DNA from: CANMXU01 sp052030545
Lineage (GTDB): Bacteria > Pseudomonadota > Gammaproteobacteria > Enterobacterales > Alteromonadaceae
Reading direction: 5' to 3'
NCBI RefSeq assembly: GCF_052030545.1
Contig: NZ_JBPDIH010000001.1
Coordinates: forward strand, 558,001 to 622,000
DNA: 64,000 bases
Shown here one piece after another: positions 42,322 through 51,092 of the stretch. A program made the translations under genes and the position numbers. A model generated the notes under the pieces. The model was not told the origin of the DNA. It worked only from the letters and a program-made list of their open reading frames with translations, and did no database searches. Each line of letters starts with the position of its first letter. The stretch's first letter is position 1.

Positions 42322-43947
42322 CTAGTCTTGATCAAATTCTTGATAGTCAAAGTAGCCAAAATCAGCATGTAAGTTTTGGCCCGACAAGTCTTGACAAGCT
42401 AAGCCATAAAAAGCGCCGGTAAAACATGGATGAAAATGGCGTTCTGCATGCTCAACATAATCATCAGATAAAATTGAACCGTTTAAAACCGGTCCTAGTG
42501 CTTGCCAGTTAGGCTCACCATTAGTGTGCTCGGTTGCAAAGTAAAATTGCAAATCAGCACCGTTAAAGTCAGCTTTTAAATAAATCCTATCAACATTAGG
42601 TAGTTCAATCGGTTTGCCAATTGGGCAAGTTGTTTTATGATCATCACAGGTCAGAATGTTAATAAACTTTTTACCGGAATAGGCACCAAAATCGTCACCA
42701 GTAATATGAAGATAATGGTAATGAATCGTATTGTAGTAACACACTAATCCCGCCATTTGTTGGAAGTTTTCAGGTGAAAACTCAATGACTGTATGGGCGG
42801 TCGTGTGGTGAGCTTGTACACGCCTTGCAACCATGCTTTGGTTAAAACAAGAGCTTAAAGAGTCACGTCCGTATAAACGTAAATTACCCGGACGGTCAGT
42901 TTGGTTAACCCAATCTTGGCTCATTGGAATACGTAATGCTTGAAAGTTGATATCTATTTTTTCGCTATCAAACTTAATACGCTGGGGCGTCTTGGTAAAC
43001 GTGTGCTCAGGTAAGCTCGGGGCTTCAACTTCTTTTCGAGCTGTTTTACCGCCACAGGCTAAATATAGCCAATCGTCATCTCGCCATTCTACTTTTTCAA
43101 TGGCGGATTCACGCCCTGTAATACATCGACCTAACTTGGTTAAAGGTCTACCTGTTAGAAATACGGCATACCATTCACCAGTTTGTGTTTCAACAATGTC
43201 GCCATGCCCGGTTTTCTGAAGATAATTGTCACTGTCATATTTAGCTGTAATAATCGGGTTTTCAGGGTGTACTTCGTAAGGACCTAATATAGATTTTGAA
43301 CGTGCTAAGGTCATGCAGTGCTCATAACTAGTACCGCCTTCTGCGGTCATTAAATAATAATAACCATTGCGTTTATAAATATGTGGTCCTTCAGTTCTTC
43401 CGTGCTCAGTACCTTCAAATATATAATGAATTTTCCCAACTAGCTTTTTAGTTTTTTTATCAAACTCTTGTAATACAACACCACCAAAAAATTTACGGTC
43501 GCGGTGATCCATTAACATATTCACATAATACGATTTACCGTCGTCGTCATGAAATAATGAAGAATCAAAGCCACTGGCGTTTAAAAACACGGGATCTGAC
43601 CAAGGGCCGTTAATGTCAGTTGCGGTTACTAAATAATTAGGCGTATCTTTCCACTCACCATCAAAGCTTTTTACATTGGTATAAAGTAGATAAAAAATAC
43701 CATCATGGTGCGTAATACAGGGTGCCCAAACGCCACATGAGTCGGGCACACCTTTCATATCGAGTTGCGAGACGCGATCTAGCGGGCGATTAATTAACTG
43801 CCAATTAATTAAATCTCTTGAATGATGAATTTGATAACCAGGAAACCATTCAAAAGTTGAGGTTACAATGTAATAATCGTCTTCAACCCTTAAAATACTT
43901 GGATCTGGATTAAAACCTCTCAAAATTGGGTTAATTATTTTACTCAT
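42322..43947 (-). CDS. xynB: GH43 (XynB-type) beta-xylosidase, cytoplasmic
   Basis: A 541-aa two-domain beta-xylosidase. The propeller holds the catalytic base Asp15 (FNPDPSIL), the pKa modulator Asp128 (GFDSSLFHDDDG) and the acid Glu186 (RTEGPHIYK); FEWFPGYQIHHSRDL and GVWAPCITHHDG are hallmark phrases. The C-terminal ~200-residue beta-sandwich (GRDSLSSCFNQSMVARRVQ onward) closes the active site in this subfamily. No signal peptide, so it cleaves imported xylo-oligosaccharides. It is 62 bp downstream of the GH26-like gene and 8 bp upstream of the SDR gene. Confidence 0.95.
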   Translation of the reverse strand: MSKIINPILRGFNPDPSILRVEDDYYIVTSTFEWFPGYQIHHSRDLINWQLINRPLDRVSQLDMKGVPDSCGVWAPCITHHDGIFYLLYTNVKSFDGEWKDTPNYLVTATDINGPWSDPVFLNASGFDSSLFHDDDGKSYYVNMLMDHRDRKFFGGVVLQEFDKKTKKLVGKIHYIFEGTEHGRTEGPHIYKRNGYYYLMTAEGGTSYEHCMTLARSKSILGPYEVHPENPIITAKYDSDNYLQKTGHGDIVETQTGEWYAVFLTGRPLTKLGRCITGRESAIEKVEWRDDDWLYLACGGKTARKEVEAPSLPEHTFTKTPQRIKFDSEKIDINFQALRIPMSQDWVNQTDRPGNLRLYGRDSLSSCFNQSMVARRVQAHHTTAHTVIEFSPENFQQMAGLVCYYNTIHYHYLHITGDDFGAYSGKKFINILTCDDHKTTCPIGKPIELPNVDRIYLKADFNGADLQFYFATEHTNGEPNWQALGPVLNGSILSDDYVEHAERHFHPCFTGAFYGLACQDLSGQNLHADFGYFDYQEFDQD

Positions 43948-44009
43948 AATATGCTCTGTTGTTGGTTCTTTTTAAGTGTATTTAGTTGCAAGATTTATTG
44001 TTTGGCTTT

Positions 44010-45197
44010 TTAATAGTCGCTAGATTGCAACCAGCGCTCAGTATTATTTACTTGTTCCAACCATTTGTTTTTTATGTATTCGTTGGCTTGTATGCGACTG
44101 TCGCCCCAATTACCACCGTTACAGCCTTCCTGACCTGCTGGTATACCGGGCTGACATTCCCACATGGCTTGCGTTTCCCAATGGGTGTTGATGTAGGCGA
44201 CGGCGCGAATGACATTTTTATTTTCATTAATAAAGCCAAAATAAGGTTGGTACCAGTTTTCCCATATTTCTTTAGCGGTTACAGGCGTTTGTTGGTTTAC
44301 TTGAATAAAGCTATGGGTAAGGGCTCCGGTACGGTAACCTTGGGGAGCTGACTCAGCTACCATCACGGGTTTATTATGCTTTATAGCAAAATTTAGTACC
44401 TTTTCTTGTGATTGAGCTGGTGTTGTTGGAGGCACATAATTCCATTGGGATAAATCACGATAGAATATTGACATGGCTACCCAGTCAACAACGTCATCGC
44501 CTGGATACCAATTTTCTAAATGATTAGTTTGGTTAAAGTCATAAATTGCATTACCGTAGCCGTCAGGCCAAGTCGCACTTTGCCAAACTGTAACTATATT
44601 GTCGGCATGTTGTGCCTTTATCGCGAGTGCTATTTTACGAAATGCTTTCTTGTATGTGGCTGGCGTATAACAATTCCAAGGACCGTCAAACTCATAACCA
44701 ATACGTAAAAATACCTTACGAGGTGCCAATGACTTAAAGTGTTCAACCATAAAGTTTAATGTGTCGTCATATGCGCCATTGGCAATATTACTTTCGTGAT
44801 TTTCTTGTTTGCAGTTATCTAGTGCTAAACCAACGGCTAGGGAAGCTCTGGGAGATTCAGCCAAAGTCTTTGGAAAATTCATTTCTCCCGATTGCCAGTC
44901 AGCTGGCGACAATACAGCAAACAAGGTTTTATTGATGTCATTGCTTTTAAGTTGCGTGTACAACGTAACACCTTCAATACTGTCTTCTGGGACTTCATTA
45001 ATATAGGCGGAGATAGTGTCAGAGTCTTGACCTATAAAAAGCAAGGTTTTGTCACCGTCAGGGGTAAACTTGCCCTTGATAATTTTTTTCGTAGAGCTAG
45101 GTTGCTCGGTCAATTGGTTAGTATTTGATGATGAGCCATTGCAAGCAATGAGTGTGGCCGCAAGGCTAAGCATTGTTAGATTTGATATCAATCTCAT
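44010..45197 (-). CDS. GH26-like lipoprotein, candidate endo-beta-1,3-xylanase
   Basis: About 395 aa with a lipoprotein signal (LAATLIACNGSS). The clan GH-A pattern is clear: acid/base Glu169 in FLRIGYEFDGPWNC and nucleophile Glu282 in VMVAESAPQG, 113 residues apart. GYEFDGPWN differs from the RPFHEM motif of GH26 mannanases and is closer, from memory, to GH26 beta-1,3-xylanases of marine bacteria. The ATG at 45197 (5 nt after AGGTGA) is preferred to the in-frame GTG at 45206. It heads the leftward block II run, with a xyl-box at its promoter and a beta-xylosidase next. A mannanase or other GH26 activity is the alternative. Confidence 0.7.
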   Translation of the reverse strand: MRLISNLTMLSLAATLIACNGSSSNTNQLTEQPSSTKKIIKGKFTPDGDKTLLFIGQDSDTISAYINEVPEDSIEGVTLYTQLKSNDINKTLFAVLSPADWQSGEMNFPKTLAESPRASLAVGLALDNCKQENHESNIANGAYDDTLNFMVEHFKSLAPRKVFLRIGYEFDGPWNCYTPATYKKAFRKIALAIKAQHADNIVTVWQSATWPDGYGNAIYDFNQTNHLENWYPGDDVVDWVAMSIFYRDLSQWNYVPPTTPAQSQEKVLNFAIKHNKPVMVAESAPQGYRTGALTHSFIQVNQQTPVTAKEIWENWYQPYFGFINENKNVIRAVAYINTHWETQAMWECQPGIPAGQEGCNGGNWGDSRIQANEYIKNKWLEQVNNTERWLQSSDY

Positions 45198-45225
45198 TAT
45201 TTTCACCTGTATAAAACATCCTTCT

Positions 45226-45239
45226 TGGTAGCGCTAACA
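45226..45239. promoter_or_regulatory. xyl-box operator upstream of the GH26-like gene
   Basis: TGGTAGCGCTAACA, a 14-bp near-perfect palindrome identical, as I recall it, to the xyl-box of Xanthomonas xylan genes. On the minus strand a perfect -35 TTGACA (45262-45267) and a weak -10 GAATAT (45239-45244, 17-bp spacer) lie just upstream, so a bound repressor would cover the start of transcription. It is 28 bp from the GH26-like start codon. Probable ligand: one or both LacI regulators of this block. Confidence 0.75.
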
Positions 45240-45519
45240 TATTCGTATTAAAAAAAACGTTTGTCAATGATAAAAACTAAAAGTATTAACAAAAGATAAG
45301 AATAGATAGTGTAATTGTGACTATTATTGAACGTTAAGCAAATACTTTATTTATTACTGAATATTTACCGTGGTTTGATATTCTTTTTACAATTTATGAT
45401 ATTGTTTTTTTGTGCGCTAGGTGGCTGTATTTTATGTATATTTTTACTTTTGTTTTCTGTTTTATTTATCATGCTTAAAAGTTTTATTGTTTAATTTGCT
45501 TGTTTTTAAAAAAGCTAAA
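45240..45519. promoter_or_regulatory. Central part of the divergent region between GH26-like gene and receptor 3
   Basis: 280 bp, strongly AT-rich, no gene. It contains TTGAACGTTAAG at 45327-45338, differing at two positions from the palindrome at 8387 and 8697, and a TGACTA half-site just before it (45319-45324). Nothing else stands out. Confidence 0.4.
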
Positions 45520-45533
45520 TGATAGCGTTAACA
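45520..45533. promoter_or_regulatory. xyl-box operator upstream of receptor 3
   Basis: TGATAGCGTTAACA, 12 of 14 positions shared with the xyl-box at 45226. It ends 59 bp before the receptor ATG at 45593, and the two boxes flank the divergent promoter region. Confidence 0.65.
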
Positions 45534-45592
45534 TGAATTTGATATTTAACTGTCTGTTCAACTAAAATAATATAATACCTTTGGGGGAGAAA

Positions 45593-48559
45593 ATGAAAAC
45601 ATTTAAAAAGTCTCAAATAGCGACAAGTCTTGCTGTTGCTTTAAGTGTCGGTGCAGTGTCTTTAGTGCAAGCACCACTGGCCAATGCAGCCGAAGTAGAT
45701 GATAAAGCTGAAGAACAAGTAGAAGTTATAGAAGTGCGTGGTATTCGTTCGTCGGTGATTCGTGCTATGGACTTGAAACGTTCATCAAGTGGCGTTATGG
45801 ACGCAATTTCAGCTGAAGATATTGGTAAAATGCCAGATACTAACTTAGCTGAGTCATTACAACGTATTCCTGGTGTATCAATTGACCGAGCTAATAACGA
45901 AGGTAACCAAATTACTGTTCGTGGTTTTGGTCCTAGCTTTAACATGGTGACGTTAAATGGCCGTGTTATGCCTTATGCTGCTTCACCAAAACAAGATACC
46001 GTAGGTAGTGGCACACAAGCTCGTGCATTTAACTTTGCCGAGATTTCTTCTGAATCAGTAAGTGGCGTAGAAATATATAAAACGGCCAATGCTGAACAAG
46101 CATCAGGCGGTATAGGTGCAACCGTAAATATTACTTCAGCACGCCCTTTTGATTACGACGGTTTTAAAGCTGTTTATTCTGTTAAAGGTGTCATGGATAC
46201 TTCTAATGAAGTAGGTGATGATATTACTCCTGAACTTTCAGGTATGTTGTCAAGCAAGTTTTTAGACAATAAGTTGGGGGTTCTTGTTGCTTATTCTCAT
46301 GCTCAACGTGATTCACGCGAAGCAATGGCAACTTCTGATGGTTGGTTAAGACAAGGTCCTGCGTGTGAACAAGGTTACACAACATCGCAGTGTCCTGGTT
46401 TAGGTGCTGAAATCGACGATAGTGCGATTGATACTTCCAAAAATCCAGATTCGTATTTATGGCGTGCGCAAAACTATAATATGGATGTTTCAGATCATAG
46501 CCGTACTCGTCAAAATGGTCAGGTTGTTGTTCAGTTTGCGCCAACAAAAGATCTTGTTTTCACTGCTGACTATGTAATGTCACGCTTTGAAGATGAAGTT
46601 GAACGTCATCAAGTTGCTCACTGGTTTGGTAACTGGGTAGGTGGTATTACTGACGCAAATGGTACGGTTGTTAAAACAACCAGTGGTGCTGGTGGTACAG
46701 ACTTTATTGGGTATCACGATAGAATTGAAACGAATACTGATTCAATTGGTTTTAATGCAGATTGGCAAATCACTGATACTTTCAAAGCAAGCTTTGATTA
46801 CCATCATTCAACTGCGCATGCGCAACCAGATGGTTTGTTAAGTGATAAAGCGGTTTTATTGTCTAACTCAGACTTTACTTGTCAAGGCCCTGGGACTGCC
46901 TGTTACTTTGGTGGGTATGATATTGATTATAGCCAAGGTACTGATATTCCAGTATTAGGCGCGCCAGTGCCAATTGTTGATTCTTCAGGTTTCTACCCTG
47001 GTGCGAACATTGATTTAAACGGTCGTGATCACGCAAACGCTGACCCATACGATCCGCAAATGGTGACAGGTAACTTAGCAATTGGTCGTGGTAATGAAGC
47101 CGAAAACACTATTGATCAATGGCAGTTAGATTTTGTTTGGATTAACTCAAATGATGATGCACTTTCCAGTATCAGTTTTGGTTTAGGCCAACAAGCGTAC
47201 GAATATGACACTACATGGCGCTTCCATCAAACTACCATTAACCAGTTAGTACTTGGTGACGCGGTCAGTCGTGTTAGCACAGATGGTTTATTAACGGGTT
47301 TTAGTGGTTCAGAAACATTATTCCCATATTACATGGACTTTAATGTAGATGAAGTTTATCAACAAATTGAAAATGATATAGGCATCACATATAACCCAGA
47401 TACTTATAACAGTATTGAAGAAGATACGCTTCATGCATACTTCCAAATGGAATTTGATTCTGAATTTGCTGGCTTTCCTGTAGGTATAGTTGCCGGTTTC
47501 AGATATGAAAAAACAGATACAACAGGTAGCACAAACCAAGATACGGTAACGCATCTACGTTATATGAGCCTTACTGAGTTACGCCCACAATATACGGGTG
47601 AAAACTATGCGGTAACAGAATTCGATGGTAGCTACGACGTATTTTTACCTAACTTAAACGTCAATGTTGAGTTAACTGATGACATTTTGGTTCGTGCTGC
47701 ATACGGTCGAAGTATTACCCGTAGTGATTTAGTTGCACTTCGTCCTGCTGCTGTAATTGCTAACTCACGTCCTGGTGGTCCATACCTTTCTTACCAAGGC
47801 AATGCTGAACTACTTCCTTACGAATCAGATAATATCGATTTATCAGTAGAATGGTATTATGACGAAGGCAGTTATTTATCAGCAGCTTATTATAAGAAAT
47901 GGGTAGGTAACTATATTTCAAATAGTACGACAACGGGTGCGTTTTATAACGACAAAGGTGAGGCATTAACAGAACCAAGTGTTAATCCAACTGATTACGG
48001 TTGTCCGGCAAATGGTGATGCAACTAACCCGGCTTGTTTAAGTCAGCAACCAGGTCAGCCTGAAATTGTTTGGCAAATCACTACACCTGAAAACGCTGAA
48101 GATGCAGAAGTTTCAGGTATAGAACTTGCTGTTCAACACTTATTTGGTGAAAGTGGCTTTGGTATTCAAGCAAACGCCACGTTTGTTGACGGTGATGTTG
48201 AATATGATGTTTACGATGTATCTGAACAACTTGCACTATTAGGTTTAAGTGACTCAGCTAACTTTGTAGCGTTCTACGACAGAAATGGTTTACAAGCACG
48301 TATTGCTTATAACTGGCGTGATGAGTTCTTGCTAGCGACTGACCAATTACGCGCTCCAGATGAGCCAGTATTTACTGAAGAGTACGGCCAATGGGATGCA
48401 AACATTAGCTACGACGTTATGCCTGAACTAAGTGTTTTTGTTGAAGCAATCAACATTACTGGTGAAGACTCTCGTCAACACGGCCGATTTGAAAATCAAC
48501 TCGTAGGTGTTCAAGAATATGAAGCGCGTTATAACATTGGTATTCGTGGTAGTTTCTAA
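45593..48559 (+). CDS. TonB-dependent receptor 3 (CUT type, xylan block II)
   Basis: About 988 aa. Signal peptide ends near PLANAAEVDD; TonB-box-like VEVIEVRGIRSS; plug with MDAISAEDIGKMPDTNLAESL, QITVRGFGPSFNMVTLNGRV and SGGIGATVNITSARPFD; barrel ending in YNIGIRGSF. The ATG at 45593 follows GGGGGAG by 3 nt; a TTG at 45581 in the same frame is upstream of that ribosome site and is rejected. It shares long stretches with receptor 2 (for example LQARIAYNWRDEF), hence a paralogue, but lies under xyl-box control. Import of xylo-oligosaccharides, possibly beta-1,3-linked in view of the GH26-like neighbour, is inferred. Confidence 0.95.
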   Translation: MKTFKKSQIATSLAVALSVGAVSLVQAPLANAAEVDDKAEEQVEVIEVRGIRSSVIRAMDLKRSSSGVMDAISAEDIGKMPDTNLAESLQRIPGVSIDRANNEGNQITVRGFGPSFNMVTLNGRVMPYAASPKQDTVGSGTQARAFNFAEISSESVSGVEIYKTANAEQASGGIGATVNITSARPFDYDGFKAVYSVKGVMDTSNEVGDDITPELSGMLSSKFLDNKLGVLVAYSHAQRDSREAMATSDGWLRQGPACEQGYTTSQCPGLGAEIDDSAIDTSKNPDSYLWRAQNYNMDVSDHSRTRQNGQVVVQFAPTKDLVFTADYVMSRFEDEVERHQVAHWFGNWVGGITDANGTVVKTTSGAGGTDFIGYHDRIETNTDSIGFNADWQITDTFKASFDYHHSTAHAQPDGLLSDKAVLLSNSDFTCQGPGTACYFGGYDIDYSQGTDIPVLGAPVPIVDSSGFYPGANIDLNGRDHANADPYDPQMVTGNLAIGRGNEAENTIDQWQLDFVWINSNDDALSSISFGLGQQAYEYDTTWRFHQTTINQLVLGDAVSRVSTDGLLTGFSGSETLFPYYMDFNVDEVYQQIENDIGITYNPDTYNSIEEDTLHAYFQMEFDSEFAGFPVGIVAGFRYEKTDTTGSTNQDTVTHLRYMSLTELRPQYTGENYAVTEFDGSYDVFLPNLNVNVELTDDILVRAAYGRSITRSDLVALRPAAVIANSRPGGPYLSYQGNAELLPYESDNIDLSVEWYYDEGSYLSAAYYKKWVGNYISNSTTTGAFYNDKGEALTEPSVNPTDYGCPANGDATNPACLSQQPGQPEIVWQITTPENAEDAEVSGIELAVQHLFGESGFGIQANATFVDGDVEYDVYDVSEQLALLGLSDSANFVAFYDRNGLQARIAYNWRDEFLLATDQLRAPDEPVFTEEYGQWDANISYDVMPELSVFVEAINITGEDSRQHGRFENQLVGVQEYEARYNIGIRGSF

Positions 48560-48592
48560 GCTTATTTTAAGTTAACGATAACTACGCTTTTA

Positions 48593-48627
48593 TAGTGGCC
48601 ATCTACATTCACTGTTGATGGCCACTA
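48593..48627 (+). terminator. Hairpin between receptor 3 and LacI gene 1
   Basis: TAGTGGCCATC pairs perfectly with GATGGCCACTA (11 bp, 13-nt loop). No T tract follows, so it is more likely a stabilising or Rho-assisted 3' end that lets part of transcription continue into lacI-like gene 1 and the downstream operon. Confidence 0.55.
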
Positions 48628-48659
48628 CATAATTATTTGTATTATTCACGGAAATTTTT

Positions 48660-49700
48660 ATGTCAAAACCAGCTAGAACAAGGATACAAGATGTTGCAGA
48701 GCACTCAGGTGTATCTTCAATGACAGTGTCTCGTGTCTTAAATCAAGATACTAAAGTCAGTGAAAAGACCCGTATCAAAGTTCTTAGCTCTGTAAAGACG
48801 TTAAAATATCGTCCTAATGTATCTGCTAGGCGTTTAGCCAGTAGCAAGTCGTTTTTTTTAGGATTATTGTATGACAACCCGAGCGCGTCTTATGTCAGTC
48901 AATTTTTGTTAGGTGCTTTAAAGCAATGTCGACAAAAAGGCTATCACCTTATTATTGATGAAACTGGTGATGATAAACAAGCCAGTTTAAATTCTGTTAA
49001 TGACCTTATCAATATTACTCAAGTTGATGGCATGATTTTATTGCCTCCTGTATGTGACTGTGAAGATATTGTCGATTTACTAAAAAAAAGTAACATTCCT
49101 TTTGTTCGCGTCGCACCTGATAGGGAACTAAACGCGTCTCCCTATATTTGTATGGATGATTACCAAGCTGCGTTCGAGGTTACTGAAAAACTTATCAAGC
49201 AGGGCCACCAAAAAATAGCCCATATTATTGGAGATGCTAAACAAGGTGTAAGTCGCTTACGCTATCAAGGTTATTTGGATGCGCTGCGCTCAAACCAGAT
49301 TAATGTGCCGCCTGAATACATTGAACAAGGTAGTTTTACTTATAAGTCAGGTTTGATGGCTGCAAAAAAACTATTAAACCTTAAGGATAAACCAACTGCC
49401 ATTTTTGCAGCTAATGACGATATGGCAGCAGCTACCATTTCAGCAGCCCATATGAACGCTATTGATGTACCTAATCAACTGGCTGTGATTGGGTTTGATG
49501 ACACCCAGTTGGCGACAACAGTGTGGCCAAACATTTCTACAGTTCGTCAACCTATTGAAGAGATGTCTGAATTAGCAATTGAATTGTTGGCATCTGGCAA
49601 GCTTAGTGATTTATCTAAAATTAAAGCTAGCGATATTAGAAATGTGCTTAGTTTTGAAGTCATTGAGCGAGAATCAAGCCTAAAAAAAGTTAACAAATAA
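48660..49700 (+). CDS. LacI-family transcriptional regulator 1 (candidate XylR)
   Basis: A 346-aa repressor. The N-terminal helix-turn-helix reads RIQDVAEHSGVSSMTVSRVL, with the hinge YRPNVSARRLAS; the periplasmic-binding-like domain follows (YICMDDYQAAFEVTEKL, PTAIFAANDDMAAATI, AVIGFDDTQLATTVWP, STVRQPIEEM). It directly precedes the GH1 gene with no gap. It is a paralogue of regulator 2 at 54887: hinge and effector domains align throughout, with one block (QGVSRLRYQGYLDALRSN and following) almost identical. It is the probable ligand of the xyl-box sites; the inducer is likely xylose or a xylo-oligosaccharide. Confidence 0.93.
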   Translation: MSKPARTRIQDVAEHSGVSSMTVSRVLNQDTKVSEKTRIKVLSSVKTLKYRPNVSARRLASSKSFFLGLLYDNPSASYVSQFLLGALKQCRQKGYHLIIDETGDDKQASLNSVNDLINITQVDGMILLPPVCDCEDIVDLLKKSNIPFVRVAPDRELNASPYICMDDYQAAFEVTEKLIKQGHQKIAHIIGDAKQGVSRLRYQGYLDALRSNQINVPPEYIEQGSFTYKSGLMAAKKLLNLKDKPTAIFAANDDMAAATISAAHMNAIDVPNQLAVIGFDDTQLATTVWPNISTVRQPIEEMSELAIELLASGKLSDLSKIKASDIRNVLSFEVIERESSLKKVNK

Positions 49701-51092
49701 ATGTATAAACCTATGCAAGAATTACTTATCGATACTCAATCACCCCTATTGAAAAATAATTTCACTTTTGGTGTTGCAACCTCAGCCTATCAAATTGAAG
49801 GTAGTACCACTGTCGAAGGTAAAGTTGACTCTATTTGGGATGTATTTTGCCGCCAAGAAGGAGCTATCGCTAATAGCGACTCAGGTGAAATCGCGTGTGA
49901 CCACTTTAATCGCTGGAAAGAAGATATTGCTTTGATGAAGTCGTTAAACATTGAAGCTTATCGTTTATCCATTTCATGGCCGCGCGTCATTAGTTCAATT
50001 GATAGAGAAATAAACCAACAAGGGCTGAACTTTTATCAACAAATAATTGATTGTTTGATTGAGCAGGGCATTAAACCCTATATCACCTTATATCACTGGG
50101 ACTTACCTCAATATTTGCAAGATATTGGTGGTTGGCAAAACCGAAAAACGGCAGAAGAATTTGCTTTTTATGCTGATATTGTTAGTCAGTTTTTTGGTGA
50201 CAAAATTGTCGCTTACGCAACGTTTAATGAACCCTGGGTAACAAGTTTTCTCGGTCATTTACATGGTATTCATGCCCCGGGATTACAATGTCGAAAAGCT
50301 ACCTATCATAGCGTGCATCATCAATTATTAGCACATGGTTTGGCTTTACCGCTATTGAGAAAAAATGCCCCTAACAGTCAACATGGTATTGTATTAAATG
50401 GTGGGCCTAGTCAAGCAGCAACAGATAGTTTTAACGATAAATATGCAGCCAATATCGCTTACCAAGAACAGTGGGATTTATTTTTATCCCCACTAATGTC
50501 AGGTTGTTACCCTGATACTTTACTTGAACTTTACCAAAATTATTTACCTAAAAATTACCAGGAAGATTTGCTGATAATAAAGCAAACTGTTGATTATATC
50601 GGCGTAAATTATTATACCCGAAATGTGGTTCAATCTGCTACACCAGTAATGAGCAACCAATATACTTGCTACGAAAACGCTGAAGCTACTGAGTTTGAAA
50701 AAACAGCTATGGGTTGGGATGTCTATCCGCAAGGATTGAAAATGACTATTGACAAAATTTGTCAAGACTATCAGTTGCCTGCAATTATGATTATGGAAAA
50801 TGGGGCCGCTTTTGACGACAAAGTTACTCCTCAAGGTGTCGATGACCCGCGTCGAGTTCAGTATTTCAAAGCACATTTAGCTGTTGTAAGCCAACTGGTT
50901 ATCTCAGGCATTAATATTTCAGCCTATTTTGCTTGGAGCTTTTTAGATAACTTTGAATGGGCAGAAGGTTACAACAAGCGTTTTGGTTTAGTTCATGTTG
51001 ACTTTGAATCACAACAAAGAACGATCAAACGCAGTGGAATTGCATATGGCGATATGTTGGCTTTTAAGCATCAACTAAGAGGTGATAAATAA
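49701..51092 (+). CDS. GH1 beta-glycosidase (beta-glucosidase/beta-xylosidase)
   Basis: A 463-aa cytoplasmic GH1 enzyme. FGVATSAYQIEGSTTVEGK opens the barrel; ITLYHWDLPQYLQDIGGW is typical; the acid/base is Glu177 in TFNEPW and the nucleophile Glu366 in IMENGAAFDD, where the usual Thr before Glu is Met. The C-terminus has YFAWSFLDNFEWAEGYNKRFG. The start ATG follows the LacI stop directly, and its stop shares one base with the next start, so translation is coupled on both sides. Context in a pentose operon makes beta-xylosidase activity possible, but motifs fit beta-glucosidase equally. Confidence 0.92.
   Translation: MYKPMQELLIDTQSPLLKNNFTFGVATSAYQIEGSTTVEGKVDSIWDVFCRQEGAIANSDSGEIACDHFNRWKEDIALMKSLNIEAYRLSISWPRVISSIDREINQQGLNFYQQIIDCLIEQGIKPYITLYHWDLPQYLQDIGGWQNRKTAEEFAFYADIVSQFFGDKIVAYATFNEPWVTSFLGHLHGIHAPGLQCRKATYHSVHHQLLAHGLALPLLRKNAPNSQHGIVLNGGPSQAATDSFNDKYAANIAYQEQWDLFLSPLMSGCYPDTLLELYQNYLPKNYQEDLLIIKQTVDYIGVNYYTRNVVQSATPVMSNQYTCYENAEATEFEKTAMGWDVYPQGLKMTIDKICQDYQLPAIMIMENGAAFDDKVTPQGVDDPRRVQYFKAHLAVVSQLVISGINISAYFAWSFLDNFEWAEGYNKRFGLVHVDFESQQRTIKRSGIAYGDMLAFKHQLRGDK

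Noticed and set aside
43986..44351. 121-aa plus-strand open frame
   Set aside because: It lies antisense within the GH26-like gene, whose catalytic motifs are intact; no promoter or ribosome site is evident.
45571..45576. Perfect TATAAT as the receptor 3 promoter -10 box
   Set aside because: Transcription would start within the ribosome site at 45583, leaving no leader, and no suitable -35 box lies 16-18 bp upstream.
46224..46547. 107-aa minus-strand open frame in receptor 3
   Set aside because: Antisense shadow of a conserved receptor barrel with no supporting signals.
48571..48582. GTTAACGATAAC as a xyl-box before LacI gene 1
   Set aside because: Only about 9 of 14 positions match, and it directly follows the receptor 3 stop codon within a probable read-through region.
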